Shown: positions 12,831 to 22,804, numbered from the stretch's first letter. The stretch is 64,000 nt of DNA from Agromyces sp. NDB4Y10 (GCF_001620055.1 NZ_LQGY01000050.1:1-64000), one strand, 5' to 3'. Program-made: numbers and translations. Notes: a model not told the origin generated them from the letters alone.

Positions 12831-15356
12831 CTACTCGCGGATCGCCGCACCCGTGCGCTCGGCGGCGACCGCCGCGCCCGCGAGCTTGGCGTCGCTGGCC
12901 TCCGCGGCCGTCAGCGTGCGGTCGACGGCGCGGAAGCGGAGGGCGAAGGTGAGGCTCTTGGCTCCCTCGGGCACCCCGGTGCCGCGGTAGTCGTCGACGA
13001 GGCGCAGCTCCTCGAGCAGCTCACCGGCGCCCTCGCGCACGGCGTCGGCCACCGCGGCGGCGGGCACCTCGGCGTCCACCACGAGCGAGAGGTCCTGCGT
13101 CGCGGCCGGCAGCGTGCCGATCGTCCGGGCTTCGACGGCCGGGTCGGTGAGCGCGATGATCGCGTCCAGGTCGACCTCGGCGACGGCGACGACGCGCGGA
13201 AGGTCGGCCTCGGCGGCGAGCGCCGGGTGCAGCTCACCGGCGTAGCCGACGACCTGCCCGGCCACCCGGACCTCGGCGGTGCGTCCGGGGTGGAGCGCGT
13301 GGTGCGCGCCCTGGGCGAACTCGACCCGGGCGCCGGCGGCGTGGGCGACGCGGCGCACCGCGTCGAGCGCGTCGGCGATGCCGGCCGGCTCGGCCGGTCG
13401 GCCGGGCTGCTTCGGGGACCGGTCGCCGGTGAGGAGCACGGCGAGGTGCCGCGGCTGCGCCGGGATGCCGGCGTCGAGCCCGCTCAGGACGTCGTCGGCC
13501 GGACGCTCCCAGCCGATCGGGAGGTCGGCGACGCCGTACTCGCGATCCTCCTCGGGGAGGAAGACGAGTCCGAGTTCGAACACGTCGAGGTCGGTGAGCC
13601 CGCGCGAGAGGTTGCGGCGGGCGACCCCGATGAGGCCGGGCAGCAGCGAGCGGCGCAGGAACGGCGTCGAGGCGTCGAGCGCGTTCGCGAGCTTCATGCT
13701 CGCCACGGCCGAGCCGTCCGTCGAGCCGAATTGCGCGTTCTCGGCCTCCGTCACGAAGGGGAAGGCGAGCACCTCGGTCGCTCCCGCGGCGGCGAGGGCG
13801 TCCGCGACCGTCCGGCGCACCCGCTGCGACCGCGTGAGGCCGCGCCCGGGCGGGGCGACCGGCAGCACCGACGGGATGCGGTCGTAGCCGAGCAGGCGCG
13901 CGACCTCCTCGGCCAGGTCGGCCTTCGCGGTGAGGTCGGGACGCCAGCTCGGCGGTACCACGGCGAAGCCGCCGTCGACGCGGGAGACGCGACCGCCGAT
14001 CTCGGCGAGGGCGTCGTGCACCTCCGCCTCGGTGTACTCGACGCCGATGAGCCGGGTGACGTAGCCGTCGGGCAGCAGGATCGCCTCGCGCTCGGGTGCC
14101 GCGTGGATGAGCGACCCCGCCTCGTCGGCGGTGCCACCGGCGAGGTCGACGAGGAGCTGGGCGACCCGCGCCGCCGCCGCCCCCGCGATCGCCGGGTCGA
14201 CGCCGCGCTCGAAGCGCTTGGACGCCTCGCTCGGCAGCTTGTGCCGGCGGGCGGTGCGGGCGATGGACACCGGGTCGAAGTTCGCCGCCTCGATGAGGAC
14301 GTTGCGGGTCTCGTCGCCGATCTCCGTGTCGGCGCCGCCCATGACGCCCGCGAGCCCGATGGCGCCCCGGTCGTCCGTGATGAGCAGGTCCTCGGGGTCG
14401 AGCGTGCGGACCTTCCCGTCGAGCGTCTCGAGCGTCTCCCCCGGCTGCGCGCGACGCACGACGATGCCGCCCTGCAGCGCGTCGAGGTCGTAGCCGTGGA
14501 TGGGCTGGCCGAGCTCGAGCATCACGTAGTTGGTGATGTCGACCGGCAGCGACAGCGAGCGGATGCCGGCGAGCTTGAGCCGCGCCACCATCCATGCCGG
14601 CGTCGGTCGGGTCGCGTCGATGCCGCGCACGATGCGCGTCGCGAAGACGCTCGCGCCGACGCGGCCGCGGATGGGCGCGTCGTCGCGGATCTCGACCGGG
14701 AACGCGTCGGCCGCGCCATCCGCTGCCGCCACCTGCTCGGCCGGGTCGCGGAAGACCGCACCCGTCGCGTGCGCGTACTCGCGCGCCACGCCGCGGATCG
14801 AGAACGCGTAGCCGCGGTCGGGCGTCACGTTGATCTCGACCGCCGCGTCGTCGAGGCCGAGCAGCGCGATGGCGTCGGTGCCGACGGGCGCGTCGATGCC
14901 GAGCGTCGACAGGCGCAGGATGCCGTCGTGGTCCTCGCCGAGGCCGAGCTCGCGCGCCGAGGCGATCATGCCGTCCGAGACGTGGCCGTAGGTCTTGCGG
15001 GCCGCGATCGGGAAGGGTCCCGGCAGCACGGACCCGGGCAGGGTCACGACGACCTTGTCGCCGACGAAGAAGTTCCGGGCCCCGCAGACGATGCCGTGCA
15101 CGGCGTCGCCGCCGTCGGCCGCCGGCTCGCCGTCGGGTGCCACGCGCACCTGGCACCACCGGATGGTCTTGCCGTTGGACTGCGGTTCCTCGACGAACTC
15201 GAGGACCTCGCCCACCACGATCGGGCCCTGGAGGTCGAACGTGTGCACGTCCTCCTCCTCGAGCCCCACGCGCACGAGCGCCGCGTGCACCTCCTCGAGG
15301 GAGGTGCCCGGGGGCAGGTCGACGTACTCGGCGAGCCAGCTGAGCGGCACTCGCAT
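12831..15356 (-). CDS. pheT: Phenylalanyl-tRNA synthetase beta subunit
   Basis: 841 residues, the large subunit of the (alpha-beta)2 enzyme. An N-terminal tRNA-binding OB fold is visible (GPIVVGEVLEFVEEP region), then the B3/B4 editing region and a C-terminal anticodon-binding fold (residues about 745-841, TIGTLPAATQDLSLVVD). Length is normal for the family. It starts 4 nt after the pheS stop, so both subunits come from one message. Confidence 0.95.
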   Translation of the reverse strand: MRVPLSWLAEYVDLPPGTSLEEVHAALVRVGLEEEDVHTFDLQGPIVVGEVLEFVEEPQSNGKTIRWCQVRVAPDGEPAADGGDAVHGIVCGARNFFVGDKVVVTLPGSVLPGPFPIAARKTYGHVSDGMIASARELGLGEDHDGILRLSTLGIDAPVGTDAIALLGLDDAAVEINVTPDRGYAFSIRGVAREYAHATGAVFRDPAEQVAAADGAADAFPVEIRDDAPIRGRVGASVFATRIVRGIDATRPTPAWMVARLKLAGIRSLSLPVDITNYVMLELGQPIHGYDLDALQGGIVVRRAQPGETLETLDGKVRTLDPEDLLITDDRGAIGLAGVMGGADTEIGDETRNVLIEAANFDPVSIARTARRHKLPSEASKRFERGVDPAIAGAAAARVAQLLVDLAGGTADEAGSLIHAAPEREAILLPDGYVTRLIGVEYTEAEVHDALAEIGGRVSRVDGGFAVVPPSWRPDLTAKADLAEEVARLLGYDRIPSVLPVAPPGRGLTRSQRVRRTVADALAAAGATEVLAFPFVTEAENAQFGSTDGSAVASMKLANALDASTPFLRRSLLPGLIGVARRNLSRGLTDLDVFELGLVFLPEEDREYGVADLPIGWERPADDVLSGLDAGIPAQPRHLAVLLTGDRSPKQPGRPAEPAGIADALDAVRRVAHAAGARVEFAQGAHHALHPGRTAEVRVAGQVVGYAGELHPALAAEADLPRVVAVAEVDLDAIIALTDPAVEARTIGTLPAATQDLSLVVDAEVPAAAVADAVREGAGELLEELRLVDDYRGTGVPEGAKSLTFALRFRAVDRTLTAAEASDAKLAGAAVAAERTGAAIRE

Positions 15357-15360
15357 ATCT

Positions 15361-16401
15361 CTAGACCACCATTCCGAACTGCTGCGAGAAGCGGATGTCG
15401 CCCTCGGCCATGTCGCGCATGTCCTGGACGCCGTTGCGGAGCATGAGCCCGCGCTCGATGCCCATGCCGAAGGCGAAGCCCGTGTACTCCTCGGGGTCGA
15501 TGCCGGCCGCGCGGAGCACGTTGGGGTGCACCATGCCGCAGCCGCCCCACTCGATCCAGCGGGCGCCGCCCTTGAAGGTCGGGTGCCAGAAGTCGAGCTC
15601 GGCCGACGGCTCGGTGAACGGGAAGAAGCTCGGGCGCAGGCGCACCTTGGCGTCGTCGCCGAAGATCGACTTCACGAAGTGGTCGAGCGTGCCGCGCAGG
15701 TGCGCCATCGTGAGGCCCTTGTCGACGGCGAGGCCCTCGAACTGCATGAAGACGGGCAGGTGGGTCGCATCGAACTCGTCGGTGCGGTACACCCGGCCCG
15801 GCGCGAGCACGTAGATCGGCACCTCCCGCTCGAGCATCGAGCGCACCTGCACGGGGCTCGTGTGGGTGCGCAGCACGAGGTGCGACTCGGGCGGGTCGAC
15901 GAAGAAGGTGTCCTGCATCGCGCGCGCCGGGTGGTCGGCGTCGAAGTTCAGCGCGTCGAAGTTGAACCACTCGCTCTCGAGCTCGGGGCCTTCCGCGATC
16001 TCCCAGCCCATGCCGGTGAACACGTCGCACACGCGGTCCTGCAGCAGGGTGAGCGGATGGCGCGCACCGGGCGTGAAGCGCGACGGCAGTGCCGTGACGT
16101 CGACCGCCTCGGCGGCGAGCTGCGCCTCGGCCTCGGCGGCGACGATCTCGGCCTCGCGAGCGGCGAAGGCCTGGTTGACGCGGCCTCGGGCGGAGCCGAC
16201 CAGCTTGCCGAGTGCGGCCTTCTGGTCGTTCGGCACGCTGCGCAGCGACGCGTTGAGGCGCGCGAGCGTGGACTTCTCGCCGGTGTGCTCGGCGCGGACG
16301 GCCTTCAGCGCGGCGGAATCGCCGGCCGCCGCGATGGCGGCGAGGGCCGCGTCGACGGCCGCGTCGACCGCGGCTTCGGTGATCTGGAGGGGCTCGGACA
16401 C
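15361..16401 (-). CDS. pheS: Phenylalanyl-tRNA synthetase alpha subunit
   Basis: 346 residues, catalytic class II subunit. The N-terminal coiled coil (about 10-85) is followed by [22 protein letters not shown], motif 2 ([15 protein letters not shown] region) and motif 3 ([18 protein letters not shown] near residue 315). The GTG start at 16401 has TAGACT ending 8 nt upstream, suggesting a leaderless or nearly leaderless message. That would argue against a T-box or leader-peptide attenuator for this operon. Confidence 0.96.
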   Translation of the reverse strand: MSEPLQITEAAVDAAVDAALAAIAAAGDSAALKAVRAEHTGEKSTLARLNASLRSVPNDQKAALGKLVGSARGRVNQAFAAREAEIVAAEAEAQLAAEAVDVTALPSRFTPGARHPLTLLQDRVCDVFTGMGWEIAEGPELESEWFNFDALNFDADHPARAMQDTFFVDPPESHLVLRTHTSPVQVRSMLEREVPIYVLAPGRVYRTDEFDATHLPVFMQFEGLAVDKGLTMAHLRGTLDHFVKSIFGDDAKVRLRPSFFPFTEPSAELDFWHPTFKGGARWIEWGGCGMVHPNVLRAAGIDPEEYTGFAFGMGIERGLMLRNGVQDMRDMAEGDIRFSQQFGMVV

Positions 16402-16409
16402 GAAGAACG

Positions 16410-16415
16410 AGTCTA
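16410..16415 (-). promoter_or_regulatory. -10 element of pheST
   Basis: TAGACT on the minus strand ends 8 nt before the pheS GTG, in the 67-bp gap after gluD. No clear -35. Confidence 0.4.
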
Positions 16416-16468
16416 GTCGTGGCCCGCCGATGTCGTGTCCCGCCGGAGACGCGCTCGAACGGCGACGC

Positions 16469-17389
16469 CTACGTGCCCTGCCCGCCCTGCTGGGACTCGG
16501 CGACCGCCTTCGCCCGCAGCAGCTCCTGATCCTCCTGGTCGGGGTCCGGCGCGGGACGACCCGTCTTGCTCGCGGTGCGACGCGCGACCCACCGCGCGAA
16601 CCACGACAGGAGGAGGTTCATCGTGAGGTAGAGCACGAGCGCCACGACGAAGAACGAGAAGAGGTAGTAGTTGCCGTAGAACGTCGCGAGCTGGTTCATG
16701 GTCACGCGCAGCAGCTCGACGTACCCCACGATGTAACCGAGCGAGGTGTCCTTCAGGAGCACCACCAGCTGGGCGATGATGATCGGCAGCATCTGCCGGA
16801 ACGCCTGCGGGAACTCGATCAGCATCTTGGACTGCATCGGCCGCATCCCGAGGCTGAGGCCCGCTTCGCGCTGGCCCCGCGGCAGTGACGCCAGTCCTGC
16901 ACGGAGCGCCTCGCCGATGAGCGCCCCGTTGTAGAGCGTGAGCGCGGCCACCACCGCCCAGAATGTGCCCGTGTTCAGCACGAGCAGGATGAACAGCATC
17001 ATGAGCAGCACGGGCATGCCGCGGACGAACTCGAGCACCACCGCGGTGGGAATCCTGATCCATGCGGTCTGCGCGCTGCGAAGCAACGAGAAGACGATCC
17101 CGAGGATGATCGCGAGCACCGAGGCGGTCAGTGCAGCGCTCAGCGTGCCCCAGACCCCGACGGTCAGGATGCGCTGCCACACGATCGGCTCGGCGAGCGG
17201 CTCCCAGCGCGTCGGGTCGAAGTACCCCGGCAGATTGCCCTTCGGCGCGGCGAGCGTCAGCACGACCCACGCGAGCCCGGCGAGGATCACCGCAGCACCG
17301 ATGACGGAGCTGATCAGGGACCGACGGCGGGCGACGGGGCCCGGAGCGTCGAAGAGGACGGACGATCCGGTCATCGCTGCACCACCCAA
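16469..17389 (-). CDS. gluD: Glutamate-type ABC transporter permease (GluD-like)
   Basis: 306 residues with an N-terminal extension, then the HisM-type permease fold. Membrane helices start near residues 25, 80, 110, 150 and 245. The ATPase-docking EAA loop is visible ([23 protein letters not shown]). Last of four genes ordered A-B-C-D as in Corynebacterium gluABCD. Its start overlaps the gluC end by 19 nt. The C-terminal tail (about 270-306) is charged and cytoplasmic. Confidence 0.85.
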   Translation of the reverse strand: MGGAAMTGSSVLFDAPGPVARRRSLISSVIGAAVILAGLAWVVLTLAAPKGNLPGYFDPTRWEPLAEPIVWQRILTVGVWGTLSAALTASVLAIILGIVFSLLRSAQTAWIRIPTAVVLEFVRGMPVLLMMLFILLVLNTGTFWAVVAALTLYNGALIGEALRAGLASLPRGQREAGLSLGMRPMQSKMLIEFPQAFRQMLPIIIAQLVVLLKDTSLGYIVGYVELLRVTMNQLATFYGNYYLFSFFVVALVLYLTMNLLLSWFARWVARRTASKTGRPAPDPDQEDQELLRAKAVAESQQGGQGT

Positions 17390-18018
17390 CGGCGTTCGAG
17401 GCGCGCCGCGAGCAGCCCGAGCGGCACGGTGATGAGCAGGTAGAAGGTCGCGACGCCGAGGAGGATCGGAATCACCGCGTCGCCCCGCGCATTCGCGAGG
17501 ATGCGGCCGGTGGCGAAGAGGTCGACGACGAAGAAGCCGCCCGCGACCGACGTGTTCTTGGTCAGCGCGATGAAGACGTTGATCAGGGGCGGCACCGTCA
17601 TCCGGAACGCCTGGGGCAGGACGATGAGGCCGACCGTCTGCGCGAACCCGAACCCGACGCTCCGTGCCGCCTCGGCCTGGCCGACCGGGACGCCGTTGAT
17701 GCCCGAGCGCAGGGCCTCCGCGATGAAGGGCGACGTGTAGACGGAGAGCCCGATGATCGCCGCCGTCACGTAGTCCAGCCGCGAACCGAGCAGGGGCAGC
17801 ACGATCGCCGTGAAGAACAGGACGAGGGTGAGCGGGGTGTTGCGCACCAGGTCGGTGTAGCCGGTGGCGAACCAGCGAAGCGACGGAACCGGCGAGATTC
17901 GCATCGCCGCGATCACCGTGCCGATGATCAGCGCGGCGATCCCCGAGACGCCGAGGAGCAGCAGCGTCATGCCGAAGCCCCTGAAGTACGCGGGGAGGTT
18001 CTCGATGACGGCGTCCAC
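17371..18018 (-). CDS. gluC: Glutamate-type ABC transporter permease (GluC-like)
   Basis: 215 residues, HisM-type inner-membrane permease. The first helix begins near residue 15, and the EAA docking loop is IAEALRSGINGVPVGQAEAARSVG near residue 105. It pairs with the GluD-like permease encoded next. Specificity for glutamate is inferred from gene order and from the binding-protein family. Confidence 0.87.
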   Translation of the reverse strand: MDAVIENLPAYFRGFGMTLLLLGVSGIAALIIGTVIAAMRISPVPSLRWFATGYTDLVRNTPLTLVLFFTAIVLPLLGSRLDYVTAAIIGLSVYTSPFIAEALRSGINGVPVGQAEAARSVGFGFAQTVGLIVLPQAFRMTVPPLINVFIALTKNTSVAGGFFVVDLFATGRILANARGDAVIPILLGVATFYLLITVPLGLLAARLERRWVVQR

Positions 18019-18079
18019 GCTCCTCCTTCTCTCAGTGGACGGGCGCCCGACGGCCGCTCCGGGCGGTCAGGCGGTCGTG

Positions 18080-18113
18080 GCGGGGTCCGGCTGCACCTGG
18101 CGCCGGACCCCGC
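18080..18113 (-). terminator. Hairpin between gluB and gluC
   Basis: GCGGGGTCCGGC (18080-18091) pairs perfectly with GCCGGACCCCGC (18102-18113) around a 10-nt loop, 12-bp stem. It lies just after the binding-protein gene and before the permeases. Such hairpins often stabilise the upstream message or cause partial termination, giving excess binding protein. Function inferred. Confidence 0.5.
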
Positions 18114-18121
18114 ACGACGGA

Positions 18122-18988
18122 TCAGTACCGGTCGACGGCCGGCGGATCGCGGAACTCGAGGACGGCTCCGGCGGTGGAGTTCCAGGCCTCCTCGTACGTG
18201 CCGTCGTCGTACGACTCCTCCAGCACGTCGTTGATGAAGTTGCGGAAGTCGTCATCGCCCTTCTGCAGGCCGATGCCGTACGGCTCCTCCGTGAAGGGGT
18301 CGCCGACGACCTTGAACTCGCCCGGGTTCTGGTCGACCAGGCCGGCGAGGATGACGTTGTCGGTCGAGACGGCGACGACCTGACCGCTGCGCAGCGGCTC
18401 GAGGCAGTTGCTGTACGTGTCGGTCTCGAACACCTCGGCACCCAGGTCGCGCAGGTTCGCCGCGGGGGTCGATCCGCTCACCGAGCAGACCGGCTGACCC
18501 ACCAGGTCCTCTTCGCTCTGGATGTCCTCGTTGCTCTCGAGCACGAGGATGGACTGGCCGGCGAGGAAGTACGGGCCGGCGAAGTCGACGACCTGCTTGC
18601 GGTCGTCGTTGATCGTGTACGTCGCGATGACGATGTCGACCTCGCCGTTCTCGATGAACGGCTCGCGGTTGGCCGAGACGGTCTCGACCCACTCGATGTT
18701 CTCCGGCGAGATTCCGAGCTTGCCCGCGATGATCTTGCCGATCTCGACGTCGAAGCCGACGGGCACGCCGTCGGGGCCGACGAGGCCGAACAGGGGCTGG
18801 TCGAACTTGGTGCCGATCGTGATCGAACCCGCGTCGGCGAGCTCGGCCATGGTCGTGCCCTCCTCGAACTCGGGGGCCTCCTCGACCGTCGGCTCCGCCG
18901 CGTCGTCTCCGCCGTCGCCGGCGCAGCCGCTGAACAGGAGTGCGCTCGCGGCGGCCGCCGCGACGAGTGCGATTCTGCTGCGTCTCAT
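18122..18988 (-). CDS. gluB: Glutamate-type ABC transporter substrate-binding lipoprotein
   Basis: 288 residues, periplasmic-binding-protein type II of the polar amino acid family. The signal peptide ends in a lipobox (LLFSGCAG) with Cys22 as the lipid anchor. GSITIGTKFDQPLFG begins the binding domain. ATG 18988 is preferred because GAGG sits about 8 nt upstream; ATG 19000 is the alternative. Lipid-anchored outside the membrane, it delivers substrate to GluCD. Confidence 0.88.
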   Translation of the reverse strand: MRRSRIALVAAAAASALLFSGCAGDGGDDAAEPTVEEAPEFEEGTTMAELADAGSITIGTKFDQPLFGLVGPDGVPVGFDVEIGKIIAGKLGISPENIEWVETVSANREPFIENGEVDIVIATYTINDDRKQVVDFAGPYFLAGQSILVLESNEDIQSEEDLVGQPVCSVSGSTPAANLRDLGAEVFETDTYSNCLEPLRSGQVVAVSTDNVILAGLVDQNPGEFKVVGDPFTEEPYGIGLQKGDDDFRNFINDVLEESYDDGTYEEAWNSTAGAVLEFRDPPAVDRY

Positions 18989-19046
18989 GTCGTGCCTCAT
19001 CTCTCGTGGTTCGTTCGGGTTCCCCGCAGCTCGTGGCCGCAGAGGC

Positions 19047-19835
19047 TCAATGCTCGAGGATCTTCGAGAGGAAGTCCTTCGCGCGATCGGTCTTCGGGTG
19101 GTCGAAGAACTCGGCCGGGGTCGCCTCCTCGACGATGCGCCCGTCGGCCATGAACAGGACGCGGTCAGCCGCCTTGCGGGCGAACCCCATCTCGTGGGTG
19201 ACGACGATCATCGTCATGCCCTGCTCGGCGAGGCCGACCATGACGTCCAAGACCTCGTTGATCATCTCCGGGTCGAGCGCGCTCGTCGGCTCGTCGAGCA
19301 GGATCAGCTTGGGGTTCATCGCGAGCGATCGCGCGATGGCGACGCGCTGCTGCTGGCCGCCGGACAGCTGCGCGGGCATCTTCTGCGCCTGGTTCGCGAC
19401 GCCGACGCGCTCGAGCAGCTCCATCGCCTTCGCCTCCGCTTCCTTGCGGGGGATCCGGCGCACCTTGATCGGTGCGAGCGTGACGTTCTCGAGCACGGTC
19501 TTGTGCGCGAAGAGGTTGAAGGACTGGAAGACCATGCCGACGTCGGCGCGGAGCTTCGCGAGGCCGGCGCCCTCCTCGGGCAGCAGGTCGCCGTCGATCG
19601 TGATCGTGCCGGAGTCGATGGTCTCGAGCCGGTTGATCGCGCGGCACAGCGTGGACTTGCCGGACCCCGACGGACCGATCACCACCACGACCTCACCGCG
19701 ATTCACCACGGTGTTGATGTCGTTCAGGACGTGGAGCTCGCCGAAGTGCTTGTCGACATGCTCGATCACCACGAGCGGTTCGCCGCGGCGGACCGAGATG
19801 TTCGACGTTCGAGGTGCGGTGTCGGCCGGAGGCAT
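19047..19835 (-). CDS. gluA: Glutamate-type ABC transporter ATPase
   Basis: 262 residues. Walker A is GPSGSGKST, the signature motif is [16 protein letters not shown], and Walker B is [14 protein letters not shown]; the H-loop His follows in VTHEMGF. First gene of the four-gene transporter. The start at ATG 19835 follows GAGGGG; a TAGTTT hexamer lies 7 nt before the ATG and may be its -10. Confidence 0.93.
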   Translation of the reverse strand: MPPADTAPRTSNISVRRGEPLVVIEHVDKHFGELHVLNDINTVVNRGEVVVVIGPSGSGKSTLCRAINRLETIDSGTITIDGDLLPEEGAGLAKLRADVGMVFQSFNLFAHKTVLENVTLAPIKVRRIPRKEAEAKAMELLERVGVANQAQKMPAQLSGGQQQRVAIARSLAMNPKLILLDEPTSALDPEMINEVLDVMVGLAEQGMTMIVVTHEMGFARKAADRVLFMADGRIVEEATPAEFFDHPKTDRAKDFLSKILEH

Positions 19836-19851
19836 ACCCCTCAAACTAGGG

Positions 19852-19888
19852 CCCGCGGGCATCACGCGGCCACCCGCGCGCCCGCGGG
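19852..19888 (-). terminator. Hairpin between trmH-like gene and gluA
   Basis: CCCGCGGGC (19852-19860) pairs with GCCCGCGGG (19880-19888). It lies 16-53 nt past the methyltransferase stop and upstream of gluA, so it probably ends the methyltransferase message. Confidence 0.45.
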
Positions 19889-19904
19889 TTTACCGATTCG
19901 TGAC

Positions 19905-20708
19905 CTACCGGTCGCGCTGCGCGAACGCGCTCTCGTAGAGGCAGACGGATGCCGCGGTCGCGAGGTTCATCGACTCCGCGTGACCGTAGATCGGAACCGT
20001 CACGACGCGGTCGGCGAGCGCGAGCTTGTCGTCGGGCAGCCCCCGGGCCTCGTTGCCGAACAGCCACGCCGTCGGTCGCTCGAGCAGGCCCTCACGGCGG
20101 GCCGACAGGAGGTCGTCACCCTTGACGTCGGCCGCCAGGACGGTGAGCCCCGCTTCCCGCGCCCGCGCGAGCACGTCCTCGAGCTCCGCGCCGACCGCCA
20201 CGGGCAGGTGGAAGATCGACCCCGTCGAGGACCGGACCACCTTGGGGTTGTAGAGGTCGACCGCGCGGCCGGTGAAGACGACGGCGTCGGCGCCCGCGGC
20301 ATCCGCTGCCCGGACGATCGTGCCGGCGTTGCCGGGGTCGCGGACCTCCTCGAGGATCGCGACGAGCGTCGGCTTCGACGCGAACACGTCCTTCACCGCG
20401 GTCGGGAACTGATGGCACACGGCCACGAAGCCCTGCGGCGTGACGGTGTCCGCCATCGCGTTCAGCACCTCTTCGGAGACGTACTCGACGTCGACGCCCG
20501 CATCGATGGCGGTGTCGCCGATGTCGCTGTACCGCTCGAGCGCCGTCGGCGTGGCGTAGAGCTCGACCACGAGTTGCGGGCGGAACGTCAGTGCCTCGGC
20601 GACCGCCTGCGGCCCCTCGAGGAGGAACATGCCCGTCTCGACGCGTGCGGGCTTCTTCGCGAGCTTCGCGACGGCCCGCACTCGCGGCGACCTGGGGTTC
20701 TCGAGCAT
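19905..20708 (-). CDS. TrmH/SpoU family RNA 2'-O-methyltransferase
   Basis: 267 residues, knotted SPOUT methyltransferase. SpoU motifs are visible: EEVRDPGNAGTIVRAADAAG, then LFGNEARGLPDDKLALAD and VPIYGHAESMNLATAASVCLYE. The N-terminal 90 residues form the usual substrate-binding L30e-like region. The target, rRNA or tRNA, cannot be told. It often neighbours the rplT operon in actinobacteria. TAGACT ends 6 nt before the ATG, so the message is probably leaderless. Confidence 0.88.
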   Translation of the reverse strand: MLENPRSPRVRAVAKLAKKPARVETGMFLLEGPQAVAEALTFRPQLVVELYATPTALERYSDIGDTAIDAGVDVEYVSEEVLNAMADTVTPQGFVAVCHQFPTAVKDVFASKPTLVAILEEVRDPGNAGTIVRAADAAGADAVVFTGRAVDLYNPKVVRSSTGSIFHLPVAVGAELEDVLARAREAGLTVLAADVKGDDLLSARREGLLERPTAWLFGNEARGLPDDKLALADRVVTVPIYGHAESMNLATAASVCLYESAFAQRDR

Positions 20709-20714
20709 GCGGCA

Positions 20715-20720
20715 AGTCTA
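20715..20720 (-). promoter_or_regulatory. -10 element of the TrmH-type gene, leaderless
   Basis: TAGACT on the minus strand ends 6 nt before the ATG at 20708. No ribosome site intervenes and no -35 is clear. Confidence 0.45.
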
Positions 20721-20805
20721 CGGACCGCGGGCCCGGCCGACGGCCGCCCCGCCGAGCGGGGCCGCGTGCGCGAGTCGAGCCCGCGGCATCCGCCCGCAGA
20801 CGGCG

Positions 20806-20840
20806 AACGGCCCGGCATCCGCAGGGGATGCCGGGCCGTT
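20806..20840 (-). terminator. Hairpin terminator after rplT
   Basis: A perfect 15-bp inverted repeat: AACGGCCCGGCATCC (20806-20820) pairs with GGATGCCGGGCCGTT (20826-20840) around a 5-nt loop, 19 nt past the rplT stop. Its arms carry the GGCATCC/GGATGCC heptamer discussed in the findings. Confidence 0.6.
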
Positions 20841-20858
20841 GCAACCGGAGGACGAGGC

Positions 20859-21245
20859 CTAGGCCGCGTTCTTCGGGGCGTTCACGTCGCTCGGGAGGGC
20901 CTGCTTGGCGCTCTCGACGAGGGCGGCGAACGTCGCGGGCTCGTTGACCGCGAGGTCGGCGAGGATGCGACGGTCGACCTCGATGCCGGCGAGGCCGAGG
21001 CCCTGGATGAGGCGGTTGTAGGTCATGCCGTTCTGGCGCGCAGCGGCGTTGATCCGCTGGATCCAGAGGCGACGGAAGTCGCCCTTCTTCGCACGACGGT
21101 CGTTGTACGAGTAGACGAGCGAGTGGGTGACCTGCTCCTTCGCCTTGCGGTAGAGGCGCGACCGCTGACCGCGGTAGCCCTCGGCGCGCTCGAGGATGAC
21201 CCGACGCTTCTTGTGCGCATTGACTGCGCGCTTCACTCTTGCCAT
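20859..21245 (-). CDS. rplT: 50S ribosomal protein L20
   Basis: 128 residues, 23S rRNA-binding protein needed early in 50S assembly. The N-terminus [15 protein letters not shown] and the [21 protein letters not shown] stretch are diagnostic. It follows rpmI by 32 nt in infC-rpmI-rplT. Confidence 0.97.
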   Translation of the reverse strand: MARVKRAVNAHKKRRVILERAEGYRGQRSRLYRKAKEQVTHSLVYSYNDRRAKKGDFRRLWIQRINAAARQNGMTYNRLIQGLGLAGIEVDRRILADLAVNEPATFAALVESAKQALPSDVNAPKNAA

Positions 21246-21277
21246 TGCTCTGTTACTTCCTTATCGGGTCTCGTCGC

Positions 21278-21472
21278 TCAGCGACCGAGCAGCTTCTTGA
21301 TGACCTTGGTGTCGGGCGCCGAGGCGACCTTGTCCTGGTTCAGACGGCGGGTGCGCACCGAGGACTTGCCCTCGAGGTTGTGACGCATACCGGCCTGCTG
21401 CTTCTTGATCTTGCCGCTGCCGGTGACCTTGAAGCGCTTCTTGGACCCGGAGTGGGTCTTCTGCTTCGGCAT
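21278..21472 (-). CDS. rpmI: 50S ribosomal protein L35
   Basis: 64 residues, small basic ribosomal protein. [20 protein letters not shown] is diagnostic. The frame is open further upstream, but the conserved N-terminus fixes ATG 21472. Confidence 0.97.
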   Translation of the reverse strand: MPKQKTHSGSKKRFKVTGSGKIKKQQAGMRHNLEGKSSVRTRRLNQDKVASAPDTKVIKKLLGR

Positions 21473-21527
21473 CTCGTGTTTCTCCTTGGTTCTGCCGCCA
21501 CTCGGGGATGACGGACGTCGTACTGGC

Positions 21528-22145
21528 CTAGGCCTCGGTGGCCTCGGCCGACTGCGGCTCGTCGCCCTCGGACTCGGCCGAGGGGCGCTGCTTCGCCGCA
21601 GCACGCTGTGCGTTCGCCTCGGCCTTGGCCTCGGACTTGTTCTTCAGGGGAGCGATGACCATCACCATGTTGCGGCCGTCGATCGTGGGGTTGTGCTCGA
21701 CGGTGCCGTACTCGGCCACGTCTTCCGCGAAGCGCTGCAGGAGGCGGACGCCCATCTCGGGACGCGACTGCTCGCGACCACGGAACAGGATCATGGCCTT
21801 CACCTTGTCGCCGGCCTTCAGGAAGCCGACGGCGCGCTTCATCTTGGTCTCGTAGTCGTGCTTGTCGATCTTGAGGCGGAACCGGACCTCCTTGAGGATC
21901 GTGTTCGCCTGGTTGCGCCGAGCCTCCTTGGCCTTCTGCGCAGCCTCGTACTTGTACTTGCCGTAGTCCATGATCTTGACGACCGGCGGACGGGAGTTCG
22001 GCGCGACCTCGACGAGATCGAGGTCGGCCTCCTGCGCGAGCCGCAGTGCCACCTCGATCTTCACGACGCCGACCTGCTCTCCGCCAGGGCCCACGAGGCG
22101 GACCTCGGGGACGCGGATACGGTCATTGGTACGCGGATCGCTGAT
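21528..22145 (-). CDS. infC: Translation initiation factor IF-3, apparent ATC start
   Basis: 205 residues from the proposed start. IF-3 keeps 30S and 50S apart and proofreads start codons. The conserved N-terminus [19 protein letters not shown] begins at ATC 22145, with GAGGAG (22152-22157) 6 nt upstream. No ATG, GTG or TTG lies in frame nearby on either side. Use of a rare start codon, as in E. coli infC (AUU), would allow IF-3 to repress its own translation. The C-terminal tail from about 175 is Ala/Glu-rich. Confidence 0.9.
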   Translation of the reverse strand: MSDPRTNDRIRVPEVRLVGPGGEQVGVVKIEVALRLAQEADLDLVEVAPNSRPPVVKIMDYGKYKYEAAQKAKEARRNQANTILKEVRFRLKIDKHDYETKMKRAVGFLKAGDKVKAMILFRGREQSRPEMGVRLLQRFAEDVAEYGTVEHNPTIDGRNMVMVIAPLKNKSEAKAEANAQRAAAKQRPSAESEGDEPQSAEATEA

Positions 22146-22383
22146 GCGTGTCTCCTCTACTCGAACTGGTTCCAGCTCATCGGGAGACGGATGCCGCCCG
22201 ACGACGAGAGCGGAAATCCACGCGATGACTCCCGCGGAATCGAATCCGCGGGCCCATGCGGCACCCTTGCTACTCCCCCGCCGGAGCGGGGAAGCGGAGT
22301 GCGAACGACCCGGTAACCTTGATGAAGCGGTATGCGCGGGTGGGAGTCTCTCCACTTTCGTACCGGGGACTGGCCCCGGAGCC
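22146..22383 (-). promoter_or_regulatory. Long structured leader of the infC operon
   Basis: A TAGACT -10 candidate at 22395-22390 implies a transcript start near 22383 and a leader of about 240 nt before infC. It contains a perfect hairpin, CCCGCGGA / TCCGCGGG (22231-22252), and other GC-rich pairings. No gene is supported in it. Role in regulation is inferred from length and structure; I do not recognise a named riboswitch. Confidence 0.4.
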
Positions 22384-22411
22384 CGCAGTAGTCTAGCAGA
22401 GGAATCCCCCG

Positions 22412-22804
22412 GTGAGCGACACTTCGCCCGAGCCCACACGTGCGTCCGAGCACGCCCCCGCCGACGAGCACGTCGAGGCCGTCGCCGACGCGACGCGCGA
22501 CATCGCCGAGGTGCCCGCGGTCGAGGTCATCACGACCGCGGCGGTGCACCTCATGAGCGCGGCGGCCGTCAAGGTCGGGCTCGCCGACGACCCCGAGTCG
22601 CAGACCGACCTCGACGAGGCGCGCAAGCTCATCAACTCGCTCGCGGGGCTCATCACCGCCGGGGCGCCGGAGATCAGCGACATGCACGCTCGGTCGCTGC
22701 GCGACGGTCTGCGCTCGCTCCAGCTGGCGTTCCGCGAGGCCTCGACCATCCCCGACCCGATCGGCCAGGGCCCGGGCGAGAAGTGGACCGGCCCGGTCAC
22801 CTGA
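22412..22804 (+). CDS. DUF1844 family protein
   Basis: 130 residues. The core at about residues 38-110 ([20 protein letters not shown], then [16 protein letters not shown]) is DUF1844. The gene is divergent from infC, its usual place in actinobacteria. GTG start with AGAGGA upstream. Its TAGTCT -10 candidate (22389-22394) overlaps the infC -10 on the other strand. Function unknown. Confidence 0.8.
   Translation: MSDTSPEPTRASEHAPADEHVEAVADATRDIAEVPAVEVITTAAVHLMSAAAVKVGLADDPESQTDLDEARKLINSLAGLITAGAPEISDMHARSLRDGLRSLQLAFREASTIPDPIGQGPGEKWTGPVT

Noticed and set aside
12264-15446. A 1060-codon open frame on the plus strand
   Set aside because: Antisense shadow of pheT and the DUF1801 gene; no recognisable domain.
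18989-19000. Longer start for the glutamate-binding protein
   Set aside because: The downstream ATG has the better ribosome site and gives a standard lipoprotein signal; the longer form adds only MRHD.
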